Assembly: GCF_020991475.1 (NCBI RefSeq) | Contig: NZ_JAJMPA010000001.1 | Coordinates: forward strand, 2,418,001-2,482,000 | Reading direction: 5' to 3' | Length of the DNA stretch: 64,000 bases | From: Pedobacter sp. MC2016-14 | GTDB taxonomy: Bacteria; Bacteroidota; Bacteroidia; Sphingobacteriales; Sphingobacteriaceae | In this document: piece by piece, positions 45,084 to 53,192 of the stretch | How positions within the stretch are numbered: the stretch's first letter is position 1 | How the letters are laid out: the number at the start of each line of letters is the position of its first letter | Notes under the pieces: model-generated | The model's database searches: none | What the model saw: the letters and a program-made list of their open reading frames with translations, nothing else | Told to the model about the DNA's origin: nothing | Translations under genes and position numbers: made by a program

Positions 45084-46214
45084 ATGAAGAATATATTTCT
45101 GCTATCGGGATTGCTTTTGTTGGCTTTTTCCGCATCATCACAAGAGCATTTTAAAATCAACGGTAAATTAACAGGAGTTGATCAGAAGGCTAAAGTGTTC
45201 CTGACTTATCAGACAGATGGGGCATCCAAAACAGATTCGGCGCTTTTAACAACTGGAGAATTTAGCTTTACCGGAACCGTATCCATACCCACCAGGGCTA
45301 CGCTTGAAGTAAAAATTCCTGGGCCGTTAAATGTTAAGTTGGGTCCCAAAAAACCGGTGTTCTATGATTTTCAGGTTTTCTTTTTGGAAAGAGGTAACAT
45401 TACTGTGAAGGGGAGCAATATGAAAACAGCCCTGATTACCGGTGGCAAGACCCAGCAGGAATTTACAAATTTAAATGTTACACTTAACCCTTTACATGCC
45501 AGGAGTGCTGTGTATTCAGGGAAGCTAGGAGAGTTGTGGCGAAGCTCGGATACAACAGGCCGGGCGGCACTATTTGCCGCATCCAGTGCCATAAGCTTAA
45601 ATGTATCTAACAAAGAGGAAGAGTTTATCAGGACCAATCCCAATTCTTATCTCAGCCTGAGCTTGCTGCAGTTAAAGATGAATTACATGGAACCTGCTAA
45701 ATTTAAGTCTTTTTACAACGGACTTTCGGCACAGATAAAGGAGACTGATGTTGGAAAAGGTATGGCATCAAGGATGGAGATTGCTTTGAAAACAGGTATT
45801 GGGAGCCCTGCTATCGATTTCACGCAGAATACTTCGGATCAAAAACCTTTTACGCTTTCGTCTTTAAAAGGGAAATACGTCCTTATTGATTTCTGGGCAA
45901 GCTGGTGTGGGCCCTGCAGGGGAGAAAATCCCCATCTAGTGACGGCTTACCATGATTTTAAAGATAAGAACTTTGAAATTGTAAGCATTTCTTTGGATGA
46001 GAAAAAGGACCGCTGGCTTGCTGCCATTCAACAAGATAATATGTCCTGGATACAGGTAAGCGATTTGAAAGGTTGGTACAATGAAGTAGCTGTCGCTTAT
46101 GGCATACGCGCTATTCCCCGGAATTTCCTGATTGATCCAAATGGGATCATTATCGCTAAAAACTTAAGAGGTGAAGAAGTAGAGAAAAAACTGAAAGAAA
46201 TTCTTGAAAAGTAA
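45084..46214 (+). CDS. DUF4369-TlpA thiol-disulfide protein (locus 3)
   Basis: This is an exported 376-aa protein (signal LLSGLLLLAFSASSQ). The N-terminal DUF4369 beta-sandwich is about residues 20-125 (FKINGKLTGVDQKAKVFLTYQ, GEFSFTGTV). A helical linker follows, then a C-terminal AhpC/TSA-thioredoxin domain with WASWCGPC (Cys275/Cys278) and AIPRNFLIDPNG as the cis-proline loop. This two-part architecture is typical of Bacteroidota resilience- or redox-related proteins and is the single-module counterpart of the double-module protein at 54650. It is the final gene of locus 3 and is followed by a strong terminator. Confidence 0.92.
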   Translation: MKNIFLLSGLLLLAFSASSQEHFKINGKLTGVDQKAKVFLTYQTDGASKTDSALLTTGEFSFTGTVSIPTRATLEVKIPGPLNVKLGPKKPVFYDFQVFFLERGNITVKGSNMKTALITGGKTQQEFTNLNVTLNPLHARSAVYSGKLGELWRSSDTTGRAALFAASSAISLNVSNKEEEFIRTNPNSYLSLSLLQLKMNYMEPAKFKSFYNGLSAQIKETDVGKGMASRMEIALKTGIGSPAIDFTQNTSDQKPFTLSSLKGKYVLIDFWASWCGPCRGENPHLVTAYHDFKDKNFEIVSISLDEKKDRWLAAIQQDNMSWIQVSDLKGWYNEVAVAYGIRAIPRNFLIDPNGIIIAKNLRGEEVEKKLKEILEK

Positions 46215-46246
46215 TTACATCTAAAGTTAAATTCAGGATAAAAATG

Positions 46247-46277
46247 CTGTCTCCCGTTTTTAGGGAGACAGTATTTT
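46247..46277 (+). terminator. Intrinsic terminator of locus 3
   Basis: A perfect 9-bp stem, CTGTCTCCC (46247-46255) with GGGAGACAG (46263-46271), has a 7-base loop and is followed by TATTTTTTA. It begins 33 bases after the TlpA stop at 46214 and also faces the minus-strand remnant at 46282. Confidence 0.9.
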
Positions 46278-46281
46278 TTAT

Positions 46282-46497
46282 TTAATAGTTGTTAACGAGG
46301 AAGCTGCCTGGAATTGCAGTTCCCGTTCCACCAATAGTACCTCTCAAAACAAGCGTTTGGTTTTTAGAAAGTTTAGCTGCTAAGGCATTTAGGGTAAAGC
46401 TGGTAATTAATACACCTGTTGCCGCATTTTTGATGTCTACAAAATAGCTTACTGGATCTACAGACTTTGCCCTGATCATTTTAAAGTCTGTAAGCTA
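46282..46497 (-). pseudogene. Remnant of a DUF4397-like protein C-terminus (uncertain)
   Basis: This short minus-strand frame of about 70 codons is open after an in-frame TAG near 46497, with an ATG at 46479. The translation contains SYFVDIKNAATGVLIT and LSKNQTLVLRGTIGG, resembling the end of a DUF4397 beta-sandwich. In full-length proteins the equivalent stretch is preceded by more than 150 residues and a lipoprotein signal, neither of which is present. The most economical reading is a truncated gene end left next to the locus 3 terminator. Chance similarity cannot be excluded. Confidence 0.35.
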
Positions 46498-46643
46498 ACA
46501 GAATTGAGGTTATAGATTTGGTCATCAATGAATTTTAATTAACTTAGTGCTTTCAAAAAGCCAATTCTGGCATTCTTTACCACATAGGGTAGAGGTTTTT
46601 GCATTTATTTCTTACAAAAGTTTAGGCTGGCGCTATAGCGTGC

Positions 46644-46823
46644 CCGGAGTGTGTTCGTACTGTGTCCGGATCTATACCGCAGATTTTACAAATCTTGGCC
46701 GAATACTGAACGCACATTAATCGGGTGGATCCGAACAATAGCCGGAGAATACCCGGACAATAGCCGAAGAATAGCCGAAGAATTTACGAACGCAGTCCGA
46801 ATGCATCCCGAACGCAACCTGTA
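46644..46823. repeat. Degenerate 11-bp tandem array (about 16 units)
   Basis: Aligned from 46644, successive 11-mers begin with a [C/A/T]CG[G/A]A-like core. Examples are CCGGAGTGTGT, TCGTACTGTGT, CCGGATCTATA, CCGAACAATAG, CCGGAGAATAC, CCGGACAATAG, CCGAAGAATAG, ACGAACGCAGT, CCGAATGCATC and CCGAACGCAAC. Core starts are seen at 46644, 46655, 46666, 46677, 46699, 46710, 46721, then 46731 (one base lost) and every 11 bases to 46808. The best-conserved part is 46731-46785. The period is close to one DNA helical turn and is not a multiple of three, so the array is not coding. Confidence 0.8.
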
Positions 46824-46977
46824 CTTTTCCTCTCATGTGTTTGATTTATCCCGTCCTGATATAGCTTGTGTTTAGAATCCTACTAACTATACAGGGTAAT
46901 TATTGATCGGACTACGACTCTCCATAGATGATTTCCACTAATATAGTAAATTTTTATATGTTTATATGTTTTTGCTT

Positions 46978-47016
46978 AGGTTATGGTATTACCATGGGTA
47001 ATAATTAACCTTTTTT
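46978..47016 (+). terminator. Terminator-like hairpin before the tandem sigma genes
   Basis: The outer stem AGGTTA (46978-46983) pairs with TAACCT (47006-47011). The inner stem TATTACC (46987-46993) pairs with GGTAATA (46997-47003) around the loop ATG. Six T's follow (47011-47016). It ends 18 bases before the sigma factor start at 47035. A transcript entering from upstream would meet it just before the regulatory genes, so it may be an attenuator, a roadblock to readthrough, or (via the inner palindrome) an operator. Confidence 0.65.
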
Positions 47017-47034
47017 AATTATAATTGCGGTTCT

Positions 47035-47619
47035 ATGAGCACTTATGCCAAACTTTCTGATCTTGAACTTGCTGAATTGTTAAAAACTGGCGATGAAAGT
47101 GCATTTGCAGAAATATTTGTCCGGTATAACGCCCTGATTTTAAATTTTGCCTATAAAAAAACAGGTGATAAGGAGTTGTCTAAAGATTTAATGCAAGACG
47201 TATTTGTTCAGCTTTGGAACCGCCGTCTTAATTTTGAGCTTAAGCCAAGTTTAAGTAGTTACCTTTTTACCCTGATCTTGAATCTGGTAAGAAATTTATA
47301 CAAACATCAGCAGGTTAAGGAACAGTATGTAGATCATCTGCATCAAATCATGAAGGAGGCAGACGAAGGTGAGATGGCCGACTACGCCATTAGAGAGAAA
47401 GACTTTCAACGGCTAATAGATAAAGAAATAGATGCACTTCCGCCACAAAGCAGGCAGGTTTTTATTTTGCGAAAAAAAGCATTCCTGACAAATAAAGAAG
47501 TTGCCTTACAAATGGGTTTGTCGGAGCAAACTGTAGAAACTCATATGAAAAATGCAGTGAAAAAACTCAAAGAGCGCCTGGGACCAGCGGTGTACCTCGT
47601 TCTACCTTTTTTTTTATAG
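47035..47619 (+). CDS. ECF sigma factor, FecI-like, first of tandem pair (locus 4)
   Basis: This is a 194-aa Bacteroides-type ECF sigma factor. Region 2 is seen as LSKDLMQDVFVQLWNRRLNF and region 4 as LRKKAFLTNKEVALQMGLSEQTVETHMKNAVKKLKE. The C-terminus is hydrophobic (AVYLVLPFFL). Both functional regions are intact, with no frameshift. A second complete sigma gene starts 43 bases after its stop, yet only one FecR follows the pair. It may serve the FecR at 58351, which has no sigma factor of its own, or both sigmas may share one FecR. A terminator-like hairpin precedes the start by 18 bases. Confidence 0.92.
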   Translation: MSTYAKLSDLELAELLKTGDESAFAEIFVRYNALILNFAYKKTGDKELSKDLMQDVFVQLWNRRLNFELKPSLSSYLFTLILNLVRNLYKHQQVKEQYVDHLHQIMKEADEGEMADYAIREKDFQRLIDKEIDALPPQSRQVFILRKKAFLTNKEVALQMGLSEQTVETHMKNAVKKLKERLGPAVYLVLPFFL

Positions 47620-47662
47620 CAAAATACTATAAATTTTTATAAATTGCCATTTCTTAGCGCCT

Positions 47663-48256
47663 ATGGGAGAGTATCATAAATATGCTGATGAAGAACTCGC
47701 TGTTTTATTAAGCAATGAGGATCACTATGCCTTTAGTGAAATCTATGAGAGATACTGGGCTGTGTTGTTCCGTCATGCACGAAGAATACTAAAAGATGAA
47801 GACCAGGCTGCTGATTTAATTCAGGATCTTTTTGCAGCCATATGGACAAATGCCGCTGCGTTTGAGATTAAAACTTCCCTTTCAGCTTATTTATACTCAG
47901 GAGTACGGAACAGAATTCTAAAGCTGATTAGCCATGAAAAGGTAAAGAGTAGCTATTTATCAACTTTACCTGACTTTGCTGCAAAAGGGCACAGTAGTAC
48001 AGACGAAATGATCAGGGAAAAAGAATTACAACTTCAAATTGAACGGGAAATTGCGCTTTTGCCTGAAAAGATGCGTGAAATCTTTGAGTTAAGCCGAAAA
48101 GCACACCTGAGTTATAAGGAAATCGCTGATCAAATTAATATTTCTGAAGGAACGGTAAAAAAACAAGTGTATAATGCGCTAAAAGTCCTCCGAATGAAAC
48201 TGGGTTCGTTTTTCTTTTTAACGGTGATGCATATTATTCTGTTAATTGGCAATTAG
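47663..48256 (+). CDS. ECF sigma factor, FecI-like, second of tandem pair (locus 4)
   Basis: This is a 197-aa Bacteroides-type ECF sigma factor. Region 2 is seen as QAADLIQDLFAAIWTNAAAF and region 4 as LSRKAHLSYKEIADQINISEGTVKKQVYNALKVLR. The hydrophobic tail is the longest of the five (SFFFLTVMHIILLIGN). It shares the family layout with the gene before it but is clearly diverged at the residue level, so the pair is not a recent duplication. FecR begins 92 bases downstream, the same spacing as the sigma-FecR pairs in other loci, which makes this the likelier cognate of that FecR. Confidence 0.92.
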   Translation: MGEYHKYADEELAVLLSNEDHYAFSEIYERYWAVLFRHARRILKDEDQAADLIQDLFAAIWTNAAAFEIKTSLSAYLYSGVRNRILKLISHEKVKSSYLSTLPDFAAKGHSSTDEMIREKELQLQIEREIALLPEKMREIFELSRKAHLSYKEIADQINISEGTVKKQVYNALKVLRMKLGSFFFLTVMHIILLIGN

Positions 48257-48348
48257 CGAGGATTGTAATTTTAAAAATATTTTAAAGTCATCTACCACTT
48301 GGCCACAGGTTAAGGGTCATATCTTAAAACAGCCCATTCAAGATAACG

Positions 48349-49473
48349 ATGACTGAACAAGAAGGAAAAGTTTTACTGCAAAAATACGAGCGCAACCAGT
48401 GTACGCCAGAAGAAAAGGCCTTGGTGGAAAGCTGGTATAACGAACTTGTTTCCAATACAGAAGACATGCAGGGCAATCCTGATTACGAGAGTTGGTACAA
48501 GCGTATTAAAGCTGATCTTCCTATTGCTGTACCTGCTAAGCCGTTAAAAATAATACTTTGGCCAAAATTAGCAATTGCGGCTTCTATTGTTGTGGTGATT
48601 GGTCTCGGATTATATTTTTATCCGGCTTCTCAAAATGAGGTAGTTGATATTGAGCCTGGCACCAATACCGCAACACTGACTTTAAGTAACGGTAAAACTA
48701 TCCGGCTTACTGCAGCTCTTAATGGTAAGTTGGCAGCGCAGGCAGGTGTTTCAATTTCAAAGTCGGGTAGCGGACAGCTGGTTTATGAATTGGCTGCTTC
48801 AGATTCCCAGGCTAATGGATCCAAAACTGCCTATAATACATTAACGACAGCGAATGCCGAGTCTTACAGCATCAAACTCTCTGATGGTACGGTAATCACA
48901 TTAAATGCGGCTACTAAAATTAAATTTCCAACTTCATTTTCCCGCCTCAAGAAACGTATTATTGAGCTTGAAGGTGAGGCATATTTTGAGGTTAATCACG
49001 ATGCTGAACACCCCTTTCTGGTCCATACCAAAGATCAGCGTGTTGAAGATCTCGGCACAGAATTTAATATCAATGCGTATTCGGATGATGCCACGCTGGT
49101 AACTACATTGGTGGAAGGTTCTGCAAAAGTCTCTGTAGGTACGGGGCCCACCAATGGAGTAGTTTTAAAGCCCGGTCAGCAGACCATACTAACTAACAGT
49201 ACAATGAGGGTGGCACAGGCAAATATGAGTGAAGTTACTGCATGGAAGGATAAACTATTCAAATTTAAAAAGGCAAGGTTGGAAGACATCCTTCTTCAGG
49301 TGGCCAGGTGGTACAATGTATCAGTAAGCTATGAAAGCCAGGCATTAAAAAACCGAAGGTTCAGTGGTTCCATTTCCAGATTTTCTACGGTAAGCAAAGT
49401 GCTGGAGAAGTTAGAAATTGCCGGGGACATTCACTTTAAAATTGAAGGGAGGAGGATCATTGTAAAGGATTAA
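48349..49473 (+). CDS. FecR-family anti-sigma factor (locus 4)
   Basis: This is a single-pass inner-membrane anti-sigma factor of 374 aa, the shortest of the five. The membrane helix is about residues 67-87 (LAIAASIVVVIGLGLYFYP). The FecR domain has TATLTLSNGKTIRLTAALNG, ITLNAATKIKFPTSF and ELEGEAYFEVNHDAEHPFLV. The usual VEVLGTHFNIN is replaced by VEDLGTEFNIN, so two positions that agree in FecRs of loci 1, 3 and 5 differ here. DUF4974 shows ARLEDILLQVARWYNVSVSY and ends HFKIEGRRIIV. A 123-bp gap with a stem-loop precedes SusC. Confidence 0.95.
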   Translation: MTEQEGKVLLQKYERNQCTPEEKALVESWYNELVSNTEDMQGNPDYESWYKRIKADLPIAVPAKPLKIILWPKLAIAASIVVVIGLGLYFYPASQNEVVDIEPGTNTATLTLSNGKTIRLTAALNGKLAAQAGVSISKSGSGQLVYELAASDSQANGSKTAYNTLTTANAESYSIKLSDGTVITLNAATKIKFPTSFSRLKKRIIELEGEAYFEVNHDAEHPFLVHTKDQRVEDLGTEFNINAYSDDATLVTTLVEGSAKVSVGTGPTNGVVLKPGQQTILTNSTMRVAQANMSEVTAWKDKLFKFKKARLEDILLQVARWYNVSVSYESQALKNRRFSGSISRFSTVSKVLEKLEIAGDIHFKIEGRRIIVKD

Positions 49474-49493
49474 ACTATTCCAATAAATGAGCC

Positions 49494-49596
49494 AAAAAAA
49501 CTAAAGCCCCGATTCGTGGTCGGGGCTCCAAAATTGCTGGCTTTGTTTATAATCATTGCGCTAAACAACCTTTTATCAACCAAACCAAACACGTAA
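49494..49596 (-). ncRNA. Putative cis-antisense RNA over the susC leader (locus 4)
   Basis: A perfect 8-bp stem, AGCCCCGA (49505-49512) with TCGGGGCT (49520-49527), is followed on the minus strand by TTAG and seven U's (49494-49500). The sense strand has no U-tract after the stem. This is a good antisense intrinsic terminator about 30 bases past the FecR stop. The minus-strand -7 box at the SusC start has one mismatch (TACATTTA), so the promoter evidence is weaker than at loci 1, 3 and 5. Confidence 0.33.
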
Positions 49597-52500
49597 ATGT
49601 ATAAAATTTTTACAAGATTTTTATGCAGCCCGCCCGGCTGTATTTATAAAACCATAGTGGTCATGAAAATAACGATCGCTTTATTGATAGCTGCAACATT
49701 ACAGGTAAGTGCAACTACATATGCGCAACAGGTTAGCCTGTCTAAAAATAACATAATGCTCTCCGATGTTTTTGAAGAGATTTATAAACAAACTGGTTAT
49801 ACCGTGGTTTGGAACTCAGACCAGCTAGACGACGCATTCCGTATGGATGTTAAATTTGATAAAAGTCCATTGAAAGAAGTGATCGCCTACTGCTTAATAG
49901 GTAAAAATTTGGCTTTTGAGATCAGGGATAACACGATTATCATAAGAGCAGCCCCGGAGCCAAAAAAGCGTTCTTTTATAGAGAGACTTACGGCTTCTTT
50001 ATCAGCTATTGATGTGCATGGACATGTTTATGATGATCAGGGAAAACCACTTGTAGGAGCGACAGTAGCCATAAAAGGAACAAGGCAGTCGGTTAAAACT
50101 GTAGAAAACGGAGGATTTATATTGCTAAATGTTAGTGAGAAAGCAGTGTTAACTGTCTCATTTGTGGGGTATAAAACTTCAGATTTTGCGCTTAATGGAA
50201 GCGCCTACCCTGTTATCAATTTAAAGCCGGCTGTTCAGCAACTGGAGGAATTTAGTGTGGTTAATACCGGATATCAGCAATTGCCAAAGGAAAGAGCCAC
50301 GGGTTCCTTTACGCAAATTACCAGGGAAATGATCAATAGGGCTGCCGGACCCGACATCTTAACAAGGCTGGAAGGCATCACCAATGGGCTCTTGTTTAAT
50401 CGTACTGTAGCAACAGGTGAAAATGTGGAAGAGTTTAAACTGGAAAGCAGGGGAAGGGCAACTATTATGTCTGAGTCTTCACCGCTAATTGTTGTGGATA
50501 ATTTTCCTTTTGAAGGTAATATCCGCGACATTAATCCAAACGATGTGGAGAGTGTGACCATCTTGAAAGATGCCGCTGCAGCGTCTATTTGGGGCGCCAG
50601 GGCAGGTAACGGCGTTATTGTAATTACAACCAGACAGGGCGCTTATAATAGAAAGGCAGAGGTGTCCTTCTCTACAAATGCAGCAGTAGTAGCAAAACCT
50701 GATCTTTTCTATGACAGGAATTTTATGCCTTCTCCATTAGTGATGCAAGTACAGAAGGAAAGGTTTTTACGTGGCGACTTTATTGGTGATGAAGCCGGTT
50801 TTCAGGCATTCTCTCCTTATGTAGAATTGTTGATTAAGCAACGTGATGGGAAGATTAGTGACAATGATTTCTTAAAAGAGGAAACGCGGATGAAAAATTC
50901 GGATATCAGGAATGATATTCTTAAATATTTGTACCAGAATGCACTGATGCGACAATATGCCCTAAATGTAAATGGTGGAAGTAATCAAAACAGGTATTAT
51001 TTTTCAGCAGGATATGACAAAGGCAGAGATGCAATGGTAGGTGATGACAATCAAAGGCTTACATTGAATATTCAGAATACCTTTAAACCCTCAAAATCAT
51101 TTGAATTAAACACAAGGTTCGGCTACAGTAGATCAAAGAATAATATGAATGCTTTTAACATCACTGACATTTCTAATGGCAATGCTGGATTGCAGCCGTA
51201 TACCCGCTTGGTGGATGAGCAAGGAAATCCTGTTTCCCTCGATGTAAATCTCCGCTCGTCTATAACAGAGGCGACCGAAAAGATTGGTTTTTTGCCCTGG
51301 CAATACATTCCACTTGATGACGTAAAAATTTCTGATAACACGAGTGCGTCTACCATGCTGAATTTACAAGGTAGTATCCGTTATCAATTGACGGAAGGGA
51401 TTAGTGCTGATGCTACTTATCAGTATTTAGAAACTAAAAATTCAAGTCGGCAGTACTTTTCGCCGGAGTCCTATTATGTTAGAAATCTGGTAAATAATTA
51501 TAGGCAGGCCGACGGAAGCATGCCTATTCCCCATAACGGGATCTTAAATATGGCAAGCCCGGATGAAAATGTGCAGCATTCTGGAAGGGTACAGTTGAAT
51601 GCACAAAAGCAGATAGAAGATCATGGAATGGTATTTTTAGCAGGTGCAGAAATTAGACAGTCCATTCAAGAGAGTTTTCCGGGATCTATTTTATATAATT
51701 ATGATGAGCAACTGGGTGTGGGAACCGCGCGTATGGACTTCGTAAAAAGATATAAATTATATTCTTCCTGGGCAGATGCGACCATTCCAGGACCTGATGA
51801 AAGTATTTATTATAGAACCAACCGTTATCTTTCGTATTTTGGCAATGGCTCTTATACCTTCAAATCCAAATACATTCTAAGTGGGAGTGCAAGGTGGGAT
51901 GGCTCTAACCTGTTTGGTGTTAAAACAAATCAGAAAGGTACCTTACTATGGTCGGCCGGCGCCAGTTGGTTACTTTCTTCAGAAAGTTTTTTTAAATCCG
52001 ACTGTGTAGACAACCTTAGAATCAGGGCAACTTATGGAAGCAGTGGAAATGTAAATAAGGACGTATCCACCTTCACGGTAATTAACTATGCGGCGTCTGC
52101 TTACAGAGATCCTAACCTCGAAAGATATGCTAGCATCATTTCCCCTGGCAATCCTTCATTGAAATGGGAGAAAGTAAACACATTGAATTTTGGTTTGGAT
52201 TGGTCTTTATTTAAAGGAAGGGTTAGTGGCGGCTTCGAATTTTTTGCTAAAAAAGCTGTGGATTTGATAGGAGATGCTTTTCTCCCGCCATCTACGGGCA
52301 TTAATGATGCAAACTATCAAATCTACTCTTATCGGTATAACTATGCCTCTATCATGACAAAGGGGATTGACCTTCAGTTAACGACAAAAAATCTACAGGG
52401 CAATGTGAATTGGCAAACCACCTGGCTCTTTAATTATGCCAAGGATAAAGTTTTAAATTATTATAATACCCCTACATCAAATGGATTTACATACACTGGT

Positions 52501-53172
52501 TATTATGTTCCACTAGAAGTTGGACGCTCTGTATCTGGTATTTATGCGTTACCCTGGCATGGACTAGATCCAGCCAATGGTAAAGTAATAGTATATAAAG
52601 ACGGGCAACGGACTTCAGATTATCTCGAATATGTTTACTCTGTAAAACCAGGTGACATGATTTATGCAGGAGTTACTGATCCTCCTTACTATGGGTCAAT
52701 TTTGAATAATGTGGAGTGGAGGCGGTTTCAGTTGAGTGTATTGCTGACCTGGAAAGCTGGGTATGTGTATCGCAGAACATCTTTGTTTCCAGGTATGGAA
52801 TACGCAATGAACCGAACTTATCATGCTGATGTATTGAATAAATGGCAAAAACCAGGAGATGAATTGTTTACGAATGTCCCGGCTGGTGGTGGTTTAAATG
52901 GATATGATCAGAACGAAGCGGCTGCTTATATGCAGTCTCAGGTGCTCATCTCAAAGGGGGATCATATAGCTGTGCAGGATGTGAATTTCAATTATACCTT
53001 TTTACCGGGAAAAAAAGCGAATCCATTTTTTAAGTCGGTAAGGCTTTATACCTACATACGTAACCTGGGCTTTTTATGGAAGGCAGACCGCAGTAGTGTA
53101 GACCCGCAATCACCCAATGCGAGATATCCGCAGCCCATTCAATACAACATGGGTTTACAGTGTACTTTTTAA
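49597..53172 (+). CDS. SusC-family TonB-dependent transducer (locus 4)
   Basis: This is an outer-membrane importer of 1191 aa. The start at 49597 gives the pre-extension MYKIFTRFLCSPPGC before the signal helix ITIALLIAATLQVSA. STN is about 46-120 (LSDVFEEIYKQTGYTVVW) and CarboxypepD_reg about 140-222. The plug has KLESRGRATIMSESSPLIVVDNFP and ILKDAAAASIWGARAGNG. The plug opening (PKERATGSFTQI) is nearly identical in wording to the locus 5 protein (SKERATGAYAKP) and the locus 1 protein (SKERAAGAFATI), placing these three in one subgroup. The barrel ends MGLQCTF. SusD starts 20 bases downstream. Confidence 0.95.
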   Translation: MYKIFTRFLCSPPGCIYKTIVVMKITIALLIAATLQVSATTYAQQVSLSKNNIMLSDVFEEIYKQTGYTVVWNSDQLDDAFRMDVKFDKSPLKEVIAYCLIGKNLAFEIRDNTIIIRAAPEPKKRSFIERLTASLSAIDVHGHVYDDQGKPLVGATVAIKGTRQSVKTVENGGFILLNVSEKAVLTVSFVGYKTSDFALNGSAYPVINLKPAVQQLEEFSVVNTGYQQLPKERATGSFTQITREMINRAAGPDILTRLEGITNGLLFNRTVATGENVEEFKLESRGRATIMSESSPLIVVDNFPFEGNIRDINPNDVESVTILKDAAAASIWGARAGNGVIVITTRQGAYNRKAEVSFSTNAAVVAKPDLFYDRNFMPSPLVMQVQKERFLRGDFIGDEAGFQAFSPYVELLIKQRDGKISDNDFLKEETRMKNSDIRNDILKYLYQNALMRQYALNVNGGSNQNRYYFSAGYDKGRDAMVGDDNQRLTLNIQNTFKPSKSFELNTRFGYSRSKNNMNAFNITDISNGNAGLQPYTRLVDEQGNPVSLDVNLRSSITEATEKIGFLPWQYIPLDDVKISDNTSASTMLNLQGSIRYQLTEGISADATYQYLETKNSSRQYFSPESYYVRNLVNNYRQADGSMPIPHNGILNMASPDENVQHSGRVQLNAQKQIEDHGMVFLAGAEIRQSIQESFPGSILYNYDEQLGVGTARMDFVKRYKLYSSWADATIPGPDESIYYRTNRYLSYFGNGSYTFKSKYILSGSARWDGSNLFGVKTNQKGTLLWSAGASWLLSSESFFKSDCVDNLRIRATYGSSGNVNKDVSTFTVINYAASAYRDPNLERYASIISPGNPSLKWEKVNTLNFGLDWSLFKGRVSGGFEFFAKKAVDLIGDAFLPPSTGINDANYQIYSYRYNYASIMTKGIDLQLTTKNLQGNVNWQTTWLFNYAKDKVLNYYNTPTSNGFTYTGYYVPLEVGRSVSGIYALPWHGLDPANGKVIVYKDGQRTSDYLEYVYSVKPGDMIYAGVTDPPYYGSILNNVEWRRFQLSVLLTWKAGYVYRRTSLFPGMEYAMNRTYHADVLNKWQKPGDELFTNVPAGGGLNGYDQNEAAAYMQSQVLISKGDHIAVQDVNFNYTFLPGKKANPFFKSVRLYTYIRNLGFLWKADRSSVDPQSPNARYPQPIQYNMGLQCTF

Positions 53173-53192
53173 CAAAATACTAATCTTTAATT

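Larger units (their letters stand above)
46215..47034. other. Gene-free stretch between loci 3 and 4
   Basis: This is the only stretch above 300 bases without a convincing gene. It holds the locus 3 terminator, a probable gene remnant (46282-46497), a degenerate 11-bp tandem array (46644-46823), about 130 AT-rich bases with near-matches to TAnnTTTG (TATGTTTT around 46964), and a terminator-like hairpin (46978-47016) directly before the locus 4 sigma genes. The 75-codon frame across the array is not considered a gene. Confidence 0.7.

Noticed and set aside
46651..46875. A 74-codon plus-strand frame across the 11-bp array
   Set aside because: The sequence period is 11, not a multiple of three. 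The translation has no recognisable motif, and the frame begins with no nearby promoter or ribosome-binding context.
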